From NCBI GenBank assembly GCA_015493225.1, contig WGDO01000032.1, forward strand, positions 1-58,234: a stretch of DNA of 58,234 bases, in the 5' to 3' direction. The stretch comes from Patescibacteria group bacterium. Lineage in GTDB: Bacteria > Patescibacteriota > Minisyncoccia > Moranbacterales > DUUL01. The position numbers and the translations under genes are program-made. Below the pieces are notes generated by a model. That model did not search any database and had not been told where the DNA came from. It saw only the letters and a program-made list of their open reading frames with translations. Shown here one piece after another: positions 1-7,862 of the stretch. How positions within the stretch are numbered: the first letter of the stretch is position 1; every line of letters starts with the position of its first letter.

Positions 1-63
1 AGCTGGAAATACCCGGATGTATCACATTATTTTATTGATTTTCTGATTGGTCCAGCTAATTGA
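1..63 (+). CDS. 3' end of an unidentified gene (partial)
   Basis: Frame 1 is open from the window edge for 20 codons and ends at TGA. The tail reads SWKYPDVSHYFIDFLIGPAN, which has a protein-like composition. A good intrinsic terminator lies 85 bases downstream, as expected after a gene end. Too little is visible to name a family, and a chance open frame of this length is possible. Confidence 0.4.
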   Translation, partial: SWKYPDVSHYFIDFLIGPAN

Positions 64-147
64 TTGAATGCTAACCTCAACTCTGATATATATATATATA
101 TCCTTAATTGGTAAAACTGATTAAAGATGAATATATGTGTATCAGGA

Positions 148-185
148 AAGGTGTCGTAGAGTAAAACTTTACGGTGCCTTTTTTA
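148..185 (+). terminator. Intrinsic terminator
   Basis: An 11-bp stem (AAGGTGTCGTA with TACGGTGCCTT, three G-T pairs) is followed by a run of Ts. It probably ends the transcript that enters from the left edge. Confidence 0.7.
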
Positions 186-231
186 ATATACAAAACAAAA
201 TATTTCCAACAAAAATAAAACAAAAACCGGT

Positions 232-257
232 GTTTCCTTTTAACCATATAAGGTAAC
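232..257. repeat. TTACCTTATA-type palindrome, copy 1
   Basis: An imperfect inverted repeat built from GTTTCCTTTTA and TATAAGGTAAC around ACCA. The same element recurs at 297-320, 47220-47249 and 47268-47301. Here it lies upstream of the Wzz-like gene. The remaining 64-451 interval is otherwise non-coding, with a short TA microsatellite near 90-102. Confidence 0.6.
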
Positions 258-296
258 AATTAATTTTTAGTCTAAGGGGGTTTAAAAGAGGAGCAC

Positions 297-320
297 TTCC
301 TTATAACCATATAAGGTAAC
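297..320. repeat. TTACCTTATA-type palindrome, copy 2
   Basis: TTCCTTATA and TATAAGGTAA flank ACCA. This is the second copy of the element within 65 bases, upstream of a polysaccharide gene. Confidence 0.6.
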
Positions 321-398
321 AGGTAGGGCAGTAGGGAAAGTAATGGGGTCAAAGATGGTGGTAGGCGGAGTGTTATGATGTTGGATGTTAAAGAGGAG

Positions 399-428
399 TA
401 TTATGATATTATGAATAATATCATAATA
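399..428. promoter_or_regulatory. Palindrome upstream of a promoter (possible operator)
   Basis: Two perfect 13-base arms, TATTATGATATTA and its reverse complement, are separated by TGAA. The palindrome ends 23 bases before the -35 of the promoter for the Wzz-like gene, a position suited to a regulator. No terminator-like T-run follows. Confidence 0.45.
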
Positions 429-451
429 GGTAAAATAGAGGTAAAATTTAT

Positions 452-480
452 TTGCTTATTTAAAAAAATTTCAGTATAAT
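452..480 (+). promoter_or_regulatory. Sigma70-type promoter of the Wzz-like gene
   Basis: TTGCTT and TATAAT are separated by 17 bases, giving a start near 487. The leader contains a direct repeat of ACTAGCTTAAA (487-497 and 502-512). The gene itself has no Shine-Dalgarno sequence. Confidence 0.6.
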
Positions 481-528
481 GAAAAACTAGCTTAAAAAGA
501 CTAGCTTAAATATTAAGGTGAAATCAAA

Positions 529-1149
529 ATGGAATTAAAAGATTATTTACAAATTATTAAAAAATACCCAAAAATATTTTGGGGCATTTGGGGGAGTATT
601 GTTTTTTTAGGTTTATTTGCAGTCGCAGTTCAACCAGTTATTTATCAAGGAGAAACCACAGTGATGATTTTAAGGGAGCATCCGCAGAAAAATTTAAAAG
701 TTTCCGATAAATACGATTATTATTATCAGCTGGAAGCCAATAAGGATATTTCCACCATTGTAAAAAATATTTTCAAAGACAAAGCAGTCCTTTTGAGAAG
801 TCTGCGACCAAAAGGAGAAAATAATTTACAAAGAGGTATGTCCCCGGAAGAAACTTGGATAATTTCTAAACTAAGAACAGAAGATTTAGGGGCAGGGTAT
901 GTTAAATTGATTATTAAGGCTCATCAGCCAAAAGAAATTGAAAGATTGACTCAGGGGCTTAGAAGAGAATTGGATTATAAAATATCATTGCTAGGTGGAG
1001 ATAAGGATAGAATTTTAAAAATTAAAATGGAGCCGGTAATAATTACTGCTCTTAGTAAGTTATATTTACCGGTTGGTCTGGCAGTATTTTTCGGAGGATT
1101 ATTGGTGGCAGTGATTGGGGTGTTGGCGGTGGAGTATTTTAGGGAGTAG
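529..1149 (+). CDS. Wzz-like polysaccharide chain-length/co-polymerase protein
   Basis: A 206-residue membrane protein with the two-helix topology of the Wzz/chain-length-determinant family. One helix lies near residues 17-38 and one near 178-200, around an extracytoplasmic domain; a very short cytoplasmic tail (EYFRE) follows. Such proteins set polysaccharide chain length or tether export machinery. It lacks a BY-kinase domain. It is the first gene of a surface-polysaccharide run with two GT4 transferases and a DUF4012 protein. Related architectures occur at 24555 and 26856. The family call rests on topology and context, since sequence conservation in this family is low. Confidence 0.6.
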   Translation: MELKDYLQIIKKYPKIFWGIWGSIVFLGLFAVAVQPVIYQGETTVMILREHPQKNLKVSDKYDYYYQLEANKDISTIVKNIFKDKAVLLRSLRPKGENNLQRGMSPEETWIISKLRTEDLGAGYVKLIIKAHQPKEIERLTQGLRRELDYKISLLGGDKDRILKIKMEPVIITALSKLYLPVGLAVFFGGLLVAVIGVLAVEYFRE

Positions 1150-1246
1150 AACTAAACTAAATCCACCCCTAACCCCTCCTTTACAAGGGGGGGGAACTAA
1201 AACTAAATCCACCCCTAACCCCTCCTTTACAAAGGAGGGGGACTAA
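1150..1246. repeat. Two tandem C-run hairpin repeats
   Basis: Two copies of a unit reading AAATCCACCCCTAACCCC followed by the hairpin CCTCCTTT-ACA-AAGGAGG lie back to back between the Wzz-like gene and the next gene. The unit recurs in both orientations at about 22187, 34640-34760 and 36361. Confidence 0.8.
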
Positions 1247-1255
1247 GGTAAATGA

Positions 1256-2446
1256 ATGAACAATCATAAACAACAACTAAAAACCAAAAACAAACCAAAA
1301 ACCATCGGCATTGATGGACGTTGCTTGTTGGATGAAAATTATACTGGGGTTAGTGAATACACCGTTACCTTGATTAAAAAACTATTAAAAAAATATCCCC
1401 ACAATAAATACATTATTTTTCTAAACAGTTTTAAGGGGCGAGATATTCAGGAAAAATTATTATGGTTACGAAGATATCCCAATGTCTCTTTAAAGCATTT
1501 TTATTGGCCAAATAAATTATTAAATTTTAGCCTATGGTTTTTTCGTTGGCCAAAATTAGATAAATTAATTGGTGGAACAGATATTTTCATTGCTCCTAAT
1601 ATTTCTTTCCTTGGAGTTAGTGAAAAAACGAAATTCGTTTTAACTGTTCATGACCTATCTTTTGAAAGATTTAAAAAAACTTTTTCCTGGAAACGACGAC
1701 TTTGGCATTTTATTATTAATCCTCGTCAATTAAGCAAACAAGCTAATGAAATTTGGACTGTCTCCAACTCTACCAAATGGGACTTAGAATCTTTATATAA
1801 AATTCCTGGTAAACAAATAAAAGTAAAACCGATTATTCAAAATTTACAAGCCTTTAGAAAAGAAAATATAAAACAAAGCAAAATTAAGTTTATTCAAAAA
1901 AAATATAATTTACCCAATAAGTTTATTTTATATTTAGGAACAATCGAGCCTCGGAAAAATATTATTAAGTTGGTTCAGGCTTTTGAGTATCTACGAAAAA
2001 ACAAATTAATTAATTCGGATTATAAATTGGTTTTGGCAGGACAATTTGGCTGGAAATACGGCAATATTTTGAAATATATAAATAATTCATCTTATCGGTC
2101 AGAAATTATTCTACCTCAATTTGTCAAGCCAGAAGATAAACCATATTTTTATTATCTGACAACTGTTTTTGTTTTTCCATCTTTATTTGAAGGATTTGGC
2201 ATTCCGGTGGTGGAAGCAATGGCCAGCGGAACGCCGGTAATTACTTCCAATAATTCTTCTTTGCCGGAAGTGGTCAACGATGCCGGTATTTTAATTGATC
2301 CTGACCGGACCGAAGATTTAATTGATGCTCTGGAACTATTGTTAAACAATAAAATTCTGCGAAAAGAATTTCACGACAAAGGGTTGGAGAGGGTGGTGGA
2401 GCTGGAGAGGGTTTCGGAGGATTGTTTTTTGAATTTTAATTTGTAA
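1256..2446 (+). CDS. GT4 (GT-B) glycosyltransferase, altered C-terminus
   Basis: A 396-residue group 1 glycosyltransferase, probably transferring a nucleotide-activated sugar during surface polysaccharide synthesis. Visible marks are the N-terminal [26 protein letters not shown], the start of the C-terminal Rossmann domain ([13 protein letters not shown]), and the nucleotide-sugar site [19 protein letters not shown] with the catalytic-type EGFG...E pattern. The last 20 residues ([20 protein letters not shown]) do not look like the usual helix ending this family. They are encoded by a locally duplicated GGAGAGGGT stretch that runs into an AT-rich dispersed repeat, so the end was probably replaced by a small rearrangement or frameshift. 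Confidence 0.85.
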   Translation: MNNHKQQLKTKNKPKTIGIDGRCLLDENYTGVSEYTVTLIKKLLKKYPHNKYIIFLNSFKGRDIQEKLLWLRRYPNVSLKHFYWPNKLLNFSLWFFRWPKLDKLIGGTDIFIAPNISFLGVSEKTKFVLTVHDLSFERFKKTFSWKRRLWHFIINPRQLSKQANEIWTVSNSTKWDLESLYKIPGKQIKVKPIIQNLQAFRKENIKQSKIKFIQKKYNLPNKFILYLGTIEPRKNIIKLVQAFEYLRKNKLINSDYKLVLAGQFGWKYGNILKYINNSSYRSEIILPQFVKPEDKPYFYYLTTVFVFPSLFEGFGIPVVEAMASGTPVITSNNSSLPEVVNDAGILIDPDRTEDLIDALELLLNNKILRKEFHDKGLERVVELERVSEDCFLNFNL

Positions 2447-2621
2447 TTTGTAAATTAAGGCGTTGCCAATTTTAATTTGTAATTTGTAAATTTTAATTCA
2501 ATTTTAAATGCTCCAATTTTAAATGGCTAAAACAAACTGTAAATTACCGATTATTAATTATTCATTTGAAAATTTACACAATTAGATTTGAATTACAAAT
2601 TACAAATTACAAATTAAAATT
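2432..2621. repeat. AT-rich dispersed repeat with inverted ends, copy 1
   Basis: The ends are inverted copies of TTTTAATTTGTAATTTGTAA, and the core includes GATTATTAATTATTCATTTG. The central 130 bases are nearly the same as 17219-17352. The left end lies inside the last codons of the preceding glycosyltransferase. Confidence 0.75.
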
Positions 2622-2712
2622 TTTTTAAGTTGCTAGCCCAAAAAGCACCATTATGTTATTATGCAAAGGTAAGATCTCATTTAAAATAAACTTGCATATT
2701 AAGCATGCCATC

Positions 2713-2805
2713 GAGCTTTTCGGGCGTTATTTTCTACCTGATGTTCGACCTCTCTTTATTTCTGGGGCGTCGAACATGCGTCCGAAAATAACGCCCGAAA
2801 AGCTC
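2713..2805. repeat. Long perfect hairpin (two nested inverted repeats)
   Basis: A perfect 22-base arm pair begins GAGCTTTTCGGGCG and ends with its complement at 2784-2805. A second pair, ATGTTCGAC (2741-2749) with GTCGAACAT (2769-2777), is nested inside. It is GC-richer than its surroundings and has no T-run, so it is not a classical terminator. It may be a small mobile relic or a structured RNA. Confidence 0.75.
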
Positions 2806-2864
2806 TCTAAATAAGGGAGTTTAGCAATTTACTTTAAATGGCTTATAATTAAGTCTATAAATAA

Positions 2865-4052
2865 ATGCTTAAAATCAAAAGTAAAAAAAAACAAAAAGTT
2901 TACCGCATTGGCATTGACGCTAGGTTCTTTGGTTTGGAAAATAAAGGACTGGGACGATATACAAATGAATTAATTAAGTGGTTGGAGAATATTGACGAAA
3001 GAATTCGAAAAGACAACCAGTCTAAAAAAATTGAATTTTATGTTTTTTTACGAAAAAATAATTTTTCTGAATATATTCCTCAAAATAAACATTTTCATAA
3101 AGTTTTGGCTGATTTTCATTGGTATTCCTTTGCAGAACAAGTCAGATTTCCTTTTTTGCTCAATAAATATAAATTGGATTTAGTCCATTTTCCTCACTTC
3201 AACGTTCCCTTGCTATACCGAAAAAAATTTATAGTAACGGTTCATGACTTAATTCTTTTTCATTATCCAACGGTGAGAAATACAACTCTAAATAAGTTTG
3301 TTTATTGGTTTAAATTATTGATGTACCATCTGGTTATTCGCTCAACCATCCGACGAAGCAACTTGGTAGTTGCCATCTCTAAATTTACGAAAAACGACCT
3401 GATAACTACTCTAAAAACACCATCTCAAAAAATAGAAGTTATCTATGAAGGAGCTGAATTTAATTTAAACAAAGAGCATAACGTCTCAGAACAACAAAAG
3501 AATACTTTTTTTAAAAAATATGGTATAATAAAACCATATTTATTATATGTTGGCAATGCCTATCCTCATAAAAACTTGGAACGGCTTGTTTTGGTTTTTA
3601 AGAGGTTGGTACAGAATGGATTTGATAAACAGCTGGTCTTGGTTGGTAAAAATGATTATTTTTATCAACGACTTAAGAAGTTTATTCAAAATAATAAAAT
3701 TAAACAGGTTGTCGTTACTGATTATGTGGATGATATTGACTTGGAGCAATTATATCAGAAAGCAGAAGTCTTTATTTTTCCTTCCTTGTATGAAGGATTT
3801 GGATTGCCACCTTTGGAAGCTTTAGGCTATGGCTTACCGGTAATAAGTTCTAATAAAAGTTCTTTGCCGGAAATATTAGAAGATAAAGTAATATATTTTA
3901 ATCCGGAAAGTAAAGAAGATATGGCGAATAGCATTTTAAAATATAATCAACAAACAAAAATAAGCAGGGTAGACATTGCTAAGCTAAAAGAAAAATATTC
4001 TTGGCATAGAATGGCTAAAGAAATTTATCAAATTTATTTGAAAGTTTTATAG
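2865..4052 (+). CDS. GT4 (GT-B) glycosyltransferase
   Basis: A 395-residue group 1 glycosyltransferase, full length for the family. Marks include GIDARFFGLENKGLGRYT at the N-terminus, TVHDLILFHYP, VAISKFTKNDL, the second Rossmann entry PYLLYVGNAYPHKNLERL, and the donor-binding FPSLYEGFGLPPLEAL. It resembles the preceding transferase in architecture but not closely enough to be a recent copy. It probably adds a different sugar in the same polysaccharide. It ends 12 bases before the start of the DUF4012 gene, suggesting cotranscription. No Shine-Dalgarno sequence is seen. Confidence 0.87.
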   Translation: MLKIKSKKKQKVYRIGIDARFFGLENKGLGRYTNELIKWLENIDERIRKDNQSKKIEFYVFLRKNNFSEYIPQNKHFHKVLADFHWYSFAEQVRFPFLLNKYKLDLVHFPHFNVPLLYRKKFIVTVHDLILFHYPTVRNTTLNKFVYWFKLLMYHLVIRSTIRRSNLVVAISKFTKNDLITTLKTPSQKIEVIYEGAEFNLNKEHNVSEQQKNTFFKKYGIIKPYLLYVGNAYPHKNLERLVLVFKRLVQNGFDKQLVLVGKNDYFYQRLKKFIQNNKIKQVVVTDYVDDIDLEQLYQKAEVFIFPSLYEGFGLPPLEALGYGLPVISSNKSSLPEILEDKVIYFNPESKEDMANSILKYNQQTKISRVDIAKLKEKYSWHRMAKEIYQIYLKVL

Positions 4053-4064
4053 AAAATAATCTTG

Positions 4065-6710
4065 ATGACAAATCAAAAATTACCAAAACAAAATATTATT
4101 CGTAATACCGGTGATATTGCTCCGCCTCAACGGACTAGTGTTAAAAGTGTCAAAAATCCTGTTGCCAAACAAGTTATTCCAGGGGAAAATACTTCCCAAG
4201 GGATAAGACCGTCTTCTACTCAGGATCAAAAAAATTCCCAGGCTCAGTATAATGAACAGTCGCCTGACAGTGATCCTCAAAATAAGGTTATTACTGAAAC
4301 CCCTTTTATTCAAAAAATTGGAGAATATAACAATGACAACAAAGTAACGGACGATTTGAATTTTGGCAAGCAATCCTTAGGAGTGTCAGTACCATCAGTA
4401 CCATCAGTGTCATCAGACAGTGTCATAAATGATGTTGTGCAACCAAAAATAATATCATTTAATCATTCCCAACATATTTATGAAGACGAGGAAGAGCAAA
4501 ATGAGAGAAAAAATAGCAAACAAGAATATGAAATAAGAGATACGGATACTTCAACCAATGATACAATGTCATCGGTGGGCACTGAAAAACAAAATACACC
4601 AATTAATACTGATGGGCAGAATAATTTTCAGGCAAATTTTCAACAAGATAGAACCGACCAACAAATAGCCGGCTTTTTTCAGGGGCAGAAGAAAATAAAT
4701 TTACAAAGTAAACCAAAAAAGAAAAAACAAACAGGAAGAAAAGCTCCTTTATTGGGATTTTCTTTGGGGGCAATTACAGCCTTGTTTTTGATAGGGGTAG
4801 GAGTGTTTGCATCTTTTGGTTATCAATCTAAAAAAACAATAGAAGTTAAAGGAGCTCAGGCTGTTAATTATTTGCAAGAGGCAAAAGTAAATTTAAAAGA
4901 TAAAAATTTTGAATTAGCTTCAACAAATTTATTGGCAGCCAAGCAGGAATTTCAAGATTCTCAAAAAGAATTAGATAAACTTGGGGGAAAGAAATTAAAC
5001 TTACTAAAGCACATTCCTATTTTGTCAAAAGTAAGTAGCGGTAAAAATGTGGTTGATTTAGGAAAAAATCTAACGGATGCAGTTTATGAATTATCAAAAA
5101 TTTCTAAGTTGCTAGATGGAATACAAAACCCTTTTGATTTAGAAAATTCAAATTCTTTTTCTTTGACAGCTATTCTAGTAGAAGCTCAAAAACATATTGA
5201 TATTGCCAGACAATCATTGCACAGGGCTGAAATTGCCAGCCAGGGAATTAAGCTAGAAGATTTGCCGAAACAATATGTTGGTAAAATAAAAACAATTCAA
5301 GAATTATTACCCTTGGTAAATGACAATTTAGAAGATACCGACAGATTTACCAAAATATTTTTAGAACTTTTTGGGCATTATGGACCACGCAAATATTTAA
5401 TAGTTTTTCAGAATAATCAAGAGATGAGAGCAACGGGTGGGTTTATTGGTAGCTACGGCTTACTAGAGACAAACGCTGGCAGAATAGAAAAATTAAAGGT
5501 GGAAGGAATATACAATCCCGATGGACAGTTAAGAGTTAATGTTGTTCCACCCCGACCAATTCAAAAAATGTCTGCCACCTGGACTACCCATGATGCCAAT
5601 TGGTGGCCAGATTTTCCTAAATCGGCTCAGAAAATAGCTTGGTTCTATGAAAAAACTGGTGGACCAACAACCGATGGAGTGATTGCCATAACTCCAACTG
5701 TACTAGAAAAAATGCTAGCAGTTACTGGACCAATTGAAATGCCAGAGTATGATATAACTGTTACCGATAAAAATTTTACTAAAGTTATTCAAAAGCAGGT
5801 CGAGGAAGATTATGACAAAGAAGAAAATAAGCCCAAAAAGATATTGGCAGACTTGACCCCCAAATTATTTGCCAAATTTTTTGATTTAAAAAACCCAAAA
5901 CAAATGGCTGAAGCAGTTAAAGTTTTACTTAATGCCCTAGAAGAAAAACATATTTTACTATATTTCACAGACCAAGAAGCGGAAAAAACTGTTGTTGATC
6001 AGAAATGGGCTGGTAAAATATTAGACACAGATAAAGACTATTTAGCAGTTATCAATACCAACATCAATGGGTATAAAACCGATGGAGTTATAGATGAAGT
6101 AATTAATCATCAGGCAAAAATTGAAACAGATGGCTCAGTAGTTGACACAGTAACTATCACCAGAAAACATCTGGGAGGCAACACAGATTATGAGTGGTGG
6201 AATAAAGTCAATTCAGATTATATGAGGGTTTATGTTCCCAAGGGAAGTAAGTTAATCTCAGTTAGTGGACAGACCAGGGAGTTCAATGAGCCTCGCTTGG
6301 TCTATGATAAATTGGGATTTCAAATTGATAGCGATGTAGCTAAAGAGGAAAAGTATATGAAAATAGACCCCAATAGTGGTACGAGAATTTATGACGAAAA
6401 TAATAAAACAATTTTCGCCAATTGGGTTTATGTTTCACCCCATGAACAGGTGACCGTAATTTATAAATATAAATTACCATTTAAAGTTAATCCTTCTGCG
6501 GAGGGAGAAGGAGGGTATTCATTTTTAATGCAGAAACAATCTGGATCAACCCATTCTAAATTAATTGCCGAAATAGAATTTCCTTTTCGCTGGGAAACAA
6601 CTTGGTTACATCCGGAGGATATGAATTTTGACAAAGAAAATAATAAATTCATTTATAGACGTAATTTAAATACAGACCAATTTGTAGGGGTTGTATTCAA
6701 GGAGAAATAA
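4065..6710 (+). CDS. DUF4012 domain surface protein
   Basis: An 881-residue bitopic membrane protein. Residues 1-225 form a low-complexity, Gln/Asn/Ser-rich, likely disordered cytoplasmic region ending in a basic KPKKKKQTGRK stop-transfer patch. One transmembrane helix follows at about 230-252 (LLGFSLGAITALFLIGVGVF). The large outer part carries the DUF4012 hallmarks, including LIVFQNNQEMRATGGFIGSY and TTHDANWWPDFPKSA. DUF4012 proteins are widespread in Patescibacteria and Actinobacteria beside polysaccharide genes; the function is unknown, and a LytR-like envelope role is sometimes suggested. A TTG lies immediately upstream, but ATG is the more natural start. The two GT4 genes precede it closely. 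Confidence 0.88.
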   Translation: MTNQKLPKQNIIRNTGDIAPPQRTSVKSVKNPVAKQVIPGENTSQGIRPSSTQDQKNSQAQYNEQSPDSDPQNKVITETPFIQKIGEYNNDNKVTDDLNFGKQSLGVSVPSVPSVSSDSVINDVVQPKIISFNHSQHIYEDEEEQNERKNSKQEYEIRDTDTSTNDTMSSVGTEKQNTPINTDGQNNFQANFQQDRTDQQIAGFFQGQKKINLQSKPKKKKQTGRKAPLLGFSLGAITALFLIGVGVFASFGYQSKKTIEVKGAQAVNYLQEAKVNLKDKNFELASTNLLAAKQEFQDSQKELDKLGGKKLNLLKHIPILSKVSSGKNVVDLGKNLTDAVYELSKISKLLDGIQNPFDLENSNSFSLTAILVEAQKHIDIARQSLHRAEIASQGIKLEDLPKQYVGKIKTIQELLPLVNDNLEDTDRFTKIFLELFGHYGPRKYLIVFQNNQEMRATGGFIGSYGLLETNAGRIEKLKVEGIYNPDGQLRVNVVPPRPIQKMSATWTTHDANWWPDFPKSAQKIAWFYEKTGGPTTDGVIAITPTVLEKMLAVTGPIEMPEYDITVTDKNFTKVIQKQVEEDYDKEENKPKKILADLTPKLFAKFFDLKNPKQMAEAVKVLLNALEEKHILLYFTDQEAEKTVVDQKWAGKILDTDKDYLAVINTNINGYKTDGVIDEVINHQAKIETDGSVVDTVTITRKHLGGNTDYEWWNKVNSDYMRVYVPKGSKLISVSGQTREFNEPRLVYDKLGFQIDSDVAKEEKYMKIDPNSGTRIYDENNKTIFANWVYVSPHEQVTVIYKYKLPFKVNPSAEGEGGYSFLMQKQSGSTHSKLIAEIEFPFRWETTWLHPEDMNFDKENNKFIYRRNLNTDQFVGVVFKEK

Positions 6711-6737
6711 AGAGTGAGCAAAGCCGGGTTTATAGGG

Positions 6738-6796
6738 AGATGGTTATTTCCTAGCTTCCCTCCTTTGAAAAAGGGGGGACTGAGGGGGGATTTTAA
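6738..6796. repeat. C-run dispersed repeat, copy 1
   Basis: About 60 bases (GGGAGATGGTTATTTCCTAG, then a CCCTCCTTT/AAAGGGGGG hairpin and GAGGGGGGATTTTAA) reappear almost unchanged at 36284-36346. It sits between the DUF4012 gene and the promoter of the zinc-ribbon pair. Confidence 0.75.
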
Positions 6797-6806
6797 GAAA
6801 CAGCAC

Positions 6807-6834
6807 TTGACATCAAAAACAAAACAATTATAAT
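6807..6834 (+). promoter_or_regulatory. Strong sigma70-type promoter
   Basis: TTGACA and TATAAT are both perfect, with a 16-base spacer. The predicted start is at about 6841, one base before an ATG, so the transcript would be leaderless for the small reading frame that follows. Confidence 0.8.
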
Positions 6835-6841
6835 AAATAAT

Positions 6842-6928
6842 ATGTTAAGTTTAAATCAAGTTAAAAATTATTTCTTTTGGTTTTTTGCCGGTTTTCGACC
6901 CGGTCTATTTTCGTTTGTGAATAATTAA
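6842..6928 (+). CDS. Possible Phe-rich leader peptide
   Basis: A 28-codon frame starts at the predicted transcription start and ends at TAA inside the following hairpin. Seven of its residues are Phe, concentrated in YFFWFFAGF, just upstream of the pairing arm at 6899. This is the arrangement of an amino-acid attenuation leader. The T-rich sequence makes Phe codons likely by chance, and the gene downstream is not an aromatic-amino-acid gene, so this is a hypothesis. Confidence 0.35.
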   Translation: MLSLNQVKNYFFWFFAGFRPGLFSFVNN

Positions 6929-6978
6929 AATATATATTTTACAAATAAAAATAGACCGGCTTCAAAAGTCGGTTTTTT
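6899..6978 (+). terminator. Competing hairpins: attenuator-like terminator
   Basis: Hairpin A pairs CCGGTCTATTTT (6899-6910) with AAAATAGACCGG (6948-6959), extended inward by TTTGT/ACAAA. Hairpin B is an intrinsic terminator: CCGGCTT (6956-6962), loop CAA, AAGTCGG (6966-6972), then six Ts. Both need the CCGG at 6956-6959, so they exclude each other. The element lies between the promoter and the zinc-ribbon genes. Confidence 0.65.
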
Positions 6979-7028
6979 GTTTTTTTAGGGGATGTTCTTT
7001 GCTAAATTAATCTAGAGAGGTGATGGGG

Positions 7029-7226
7029 ATGTACGCAACATCCGTAATTGAAGGTGTTACTCACAGTTTTCCGGTTAAGCATGAATTAAATAAATGTCCG
7101 GAGTGTTTTACTAAAAACAAAGATGGAAAATTATGGAGAGAATCTTCTCCAGTTGTACGACAGTGTAGAAAATGTGGCGCTGTAATAGATATTGAAATTA
7201 ATGAAACCATTGTTAAAAAAGACTAA
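7029..7226 (+). CDS. Small zinc-ribbon protein
   Basis: A 65-residue protein with two knuckles, CPEC near residue 23 and CRKC near residue 49, spaced as in a treble-clef or rubredoxin-like zinc ribbon. No family is recognised. The third in-frame start is chosen because GAGAGGTGA ends six bases before it; GTG at 7020 and ATG at 7023 overlap that ribosome-binding site. The strong Shine-Dalgarno sequence contrasts with most genes of the window. It is followed 17 bases later by a second zinc-ribbon gene and probably shares its transcript. Confidence 0.7.
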   Translation: MYATSVIEGVTHSFPVKHELNKCPECFTKNKDGKLWRESSPVVRQCRKCGAVIDIEINETIVKKD

Positions 7227-7243
7227 AAAGGAGTGAAATTACA

Positions 7244-7501
7244 ATGAAGAGGGGAATATTAACATCAGGAGATACAACTAGCTTTGGTAGAATAGTGTTG
7301 TGTGCAATCAAGACACAAAAAAGGTGTCACTGTTGCAACGGGCAATATTATGCGCTAAAGACATCTTTGGGAGGTGTGGTTGAAATTAATCATGCCCAAT
7401 GTCACGGGTGTGGAAGATTAACTCCATTTGTGTATGACAATTTTGGGGACGATTTTTATATCATTAAGAATATGTCTAGTCCCTGGCCGATATCAAGTTG
7501 A
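7244..7501 (+). CDS. Small double-CxxC protein
   Basis: An 85-residue protein with CHCC near residue 28 and CHGC near residue 53, forming a likely single zinc site. No signal peptide or membrane segment is present. AGGAG stands 10 bases before the ATG. It pairs with the zinc-ribbon gene just upstream and is closed by a terminator, so the two form one small operon. Function unknown; nucleic-acid or protein binding would fit the fold. Confidence 0.7.
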   Translation: MKRGILTSGDTTSFGRIVLCAIKTQKRCHCCNGQYYALKTSLGGVVEINHAQCHGCGRLTPFVYDNFGDDFYIIKNMSSPWPISS

Positions 7502-7530
7502 TACTCTTATATAGGGTAACATCCCAAAAG

Positions 7531-7572
7531 CCGGACAAGATTCACAAGGATTTGTCCGGTTTTATTTTTTTT
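7531..7572 (+). terminator. Intrinsic terminator of the zinc-ribbon operon
   Basis: CCGGACAA (7531-7538) pairs with TTGTCCGG (7552-7559), followed by a T-rich tract. Confidence 0.85.
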
Positions 7573-7585
7573 GGATTAGAAACAA

Positions 7586-7837
7586 TAGACCTCTCCGAAA
7601 ACTAGCTTCGTTACGAAATTTGCTAGTTTTGAGTAAAATTTATTGAACAACTTTTGAAAATTTAGCCTTGGCTAAGTTGAAAAAGTTTGCCAACCAAAGG
7701 TTGACCAGCAATTTGTGATAAATGTCATATTATTAATCACTTGAAACTTTCGCTCCGAAATTGGTCAGCCTCTGGCTGGAAATAAATTTTATCAAAAATG
7801 GAAAATTGCAGTAGGAGATAGTTTTCGAAGAGGTCTA
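7586..7837. mobile_element. MITE-like element with terminal inverted repeats
   Basis: The ends TAGACCTCTCCGAAAACTA (from 7586) and TAGTTTTCGAAGAGGTCTA (to 7837) are inverted repeats with one mismatch. The 252-base interior has no open frame of note and contains smaller inverted repeats such as TTAGCC-TTGGCTAA. The outermost TA could be a mariner-type target duplication. It accounts for most of the 360-base gap between the zinc-ribbon operon and the AhpD-like gene. Confidence 0.6.
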
Positions 7838-7862
7838 ATTACTTTTTAGAGTTTTTAAAAAC

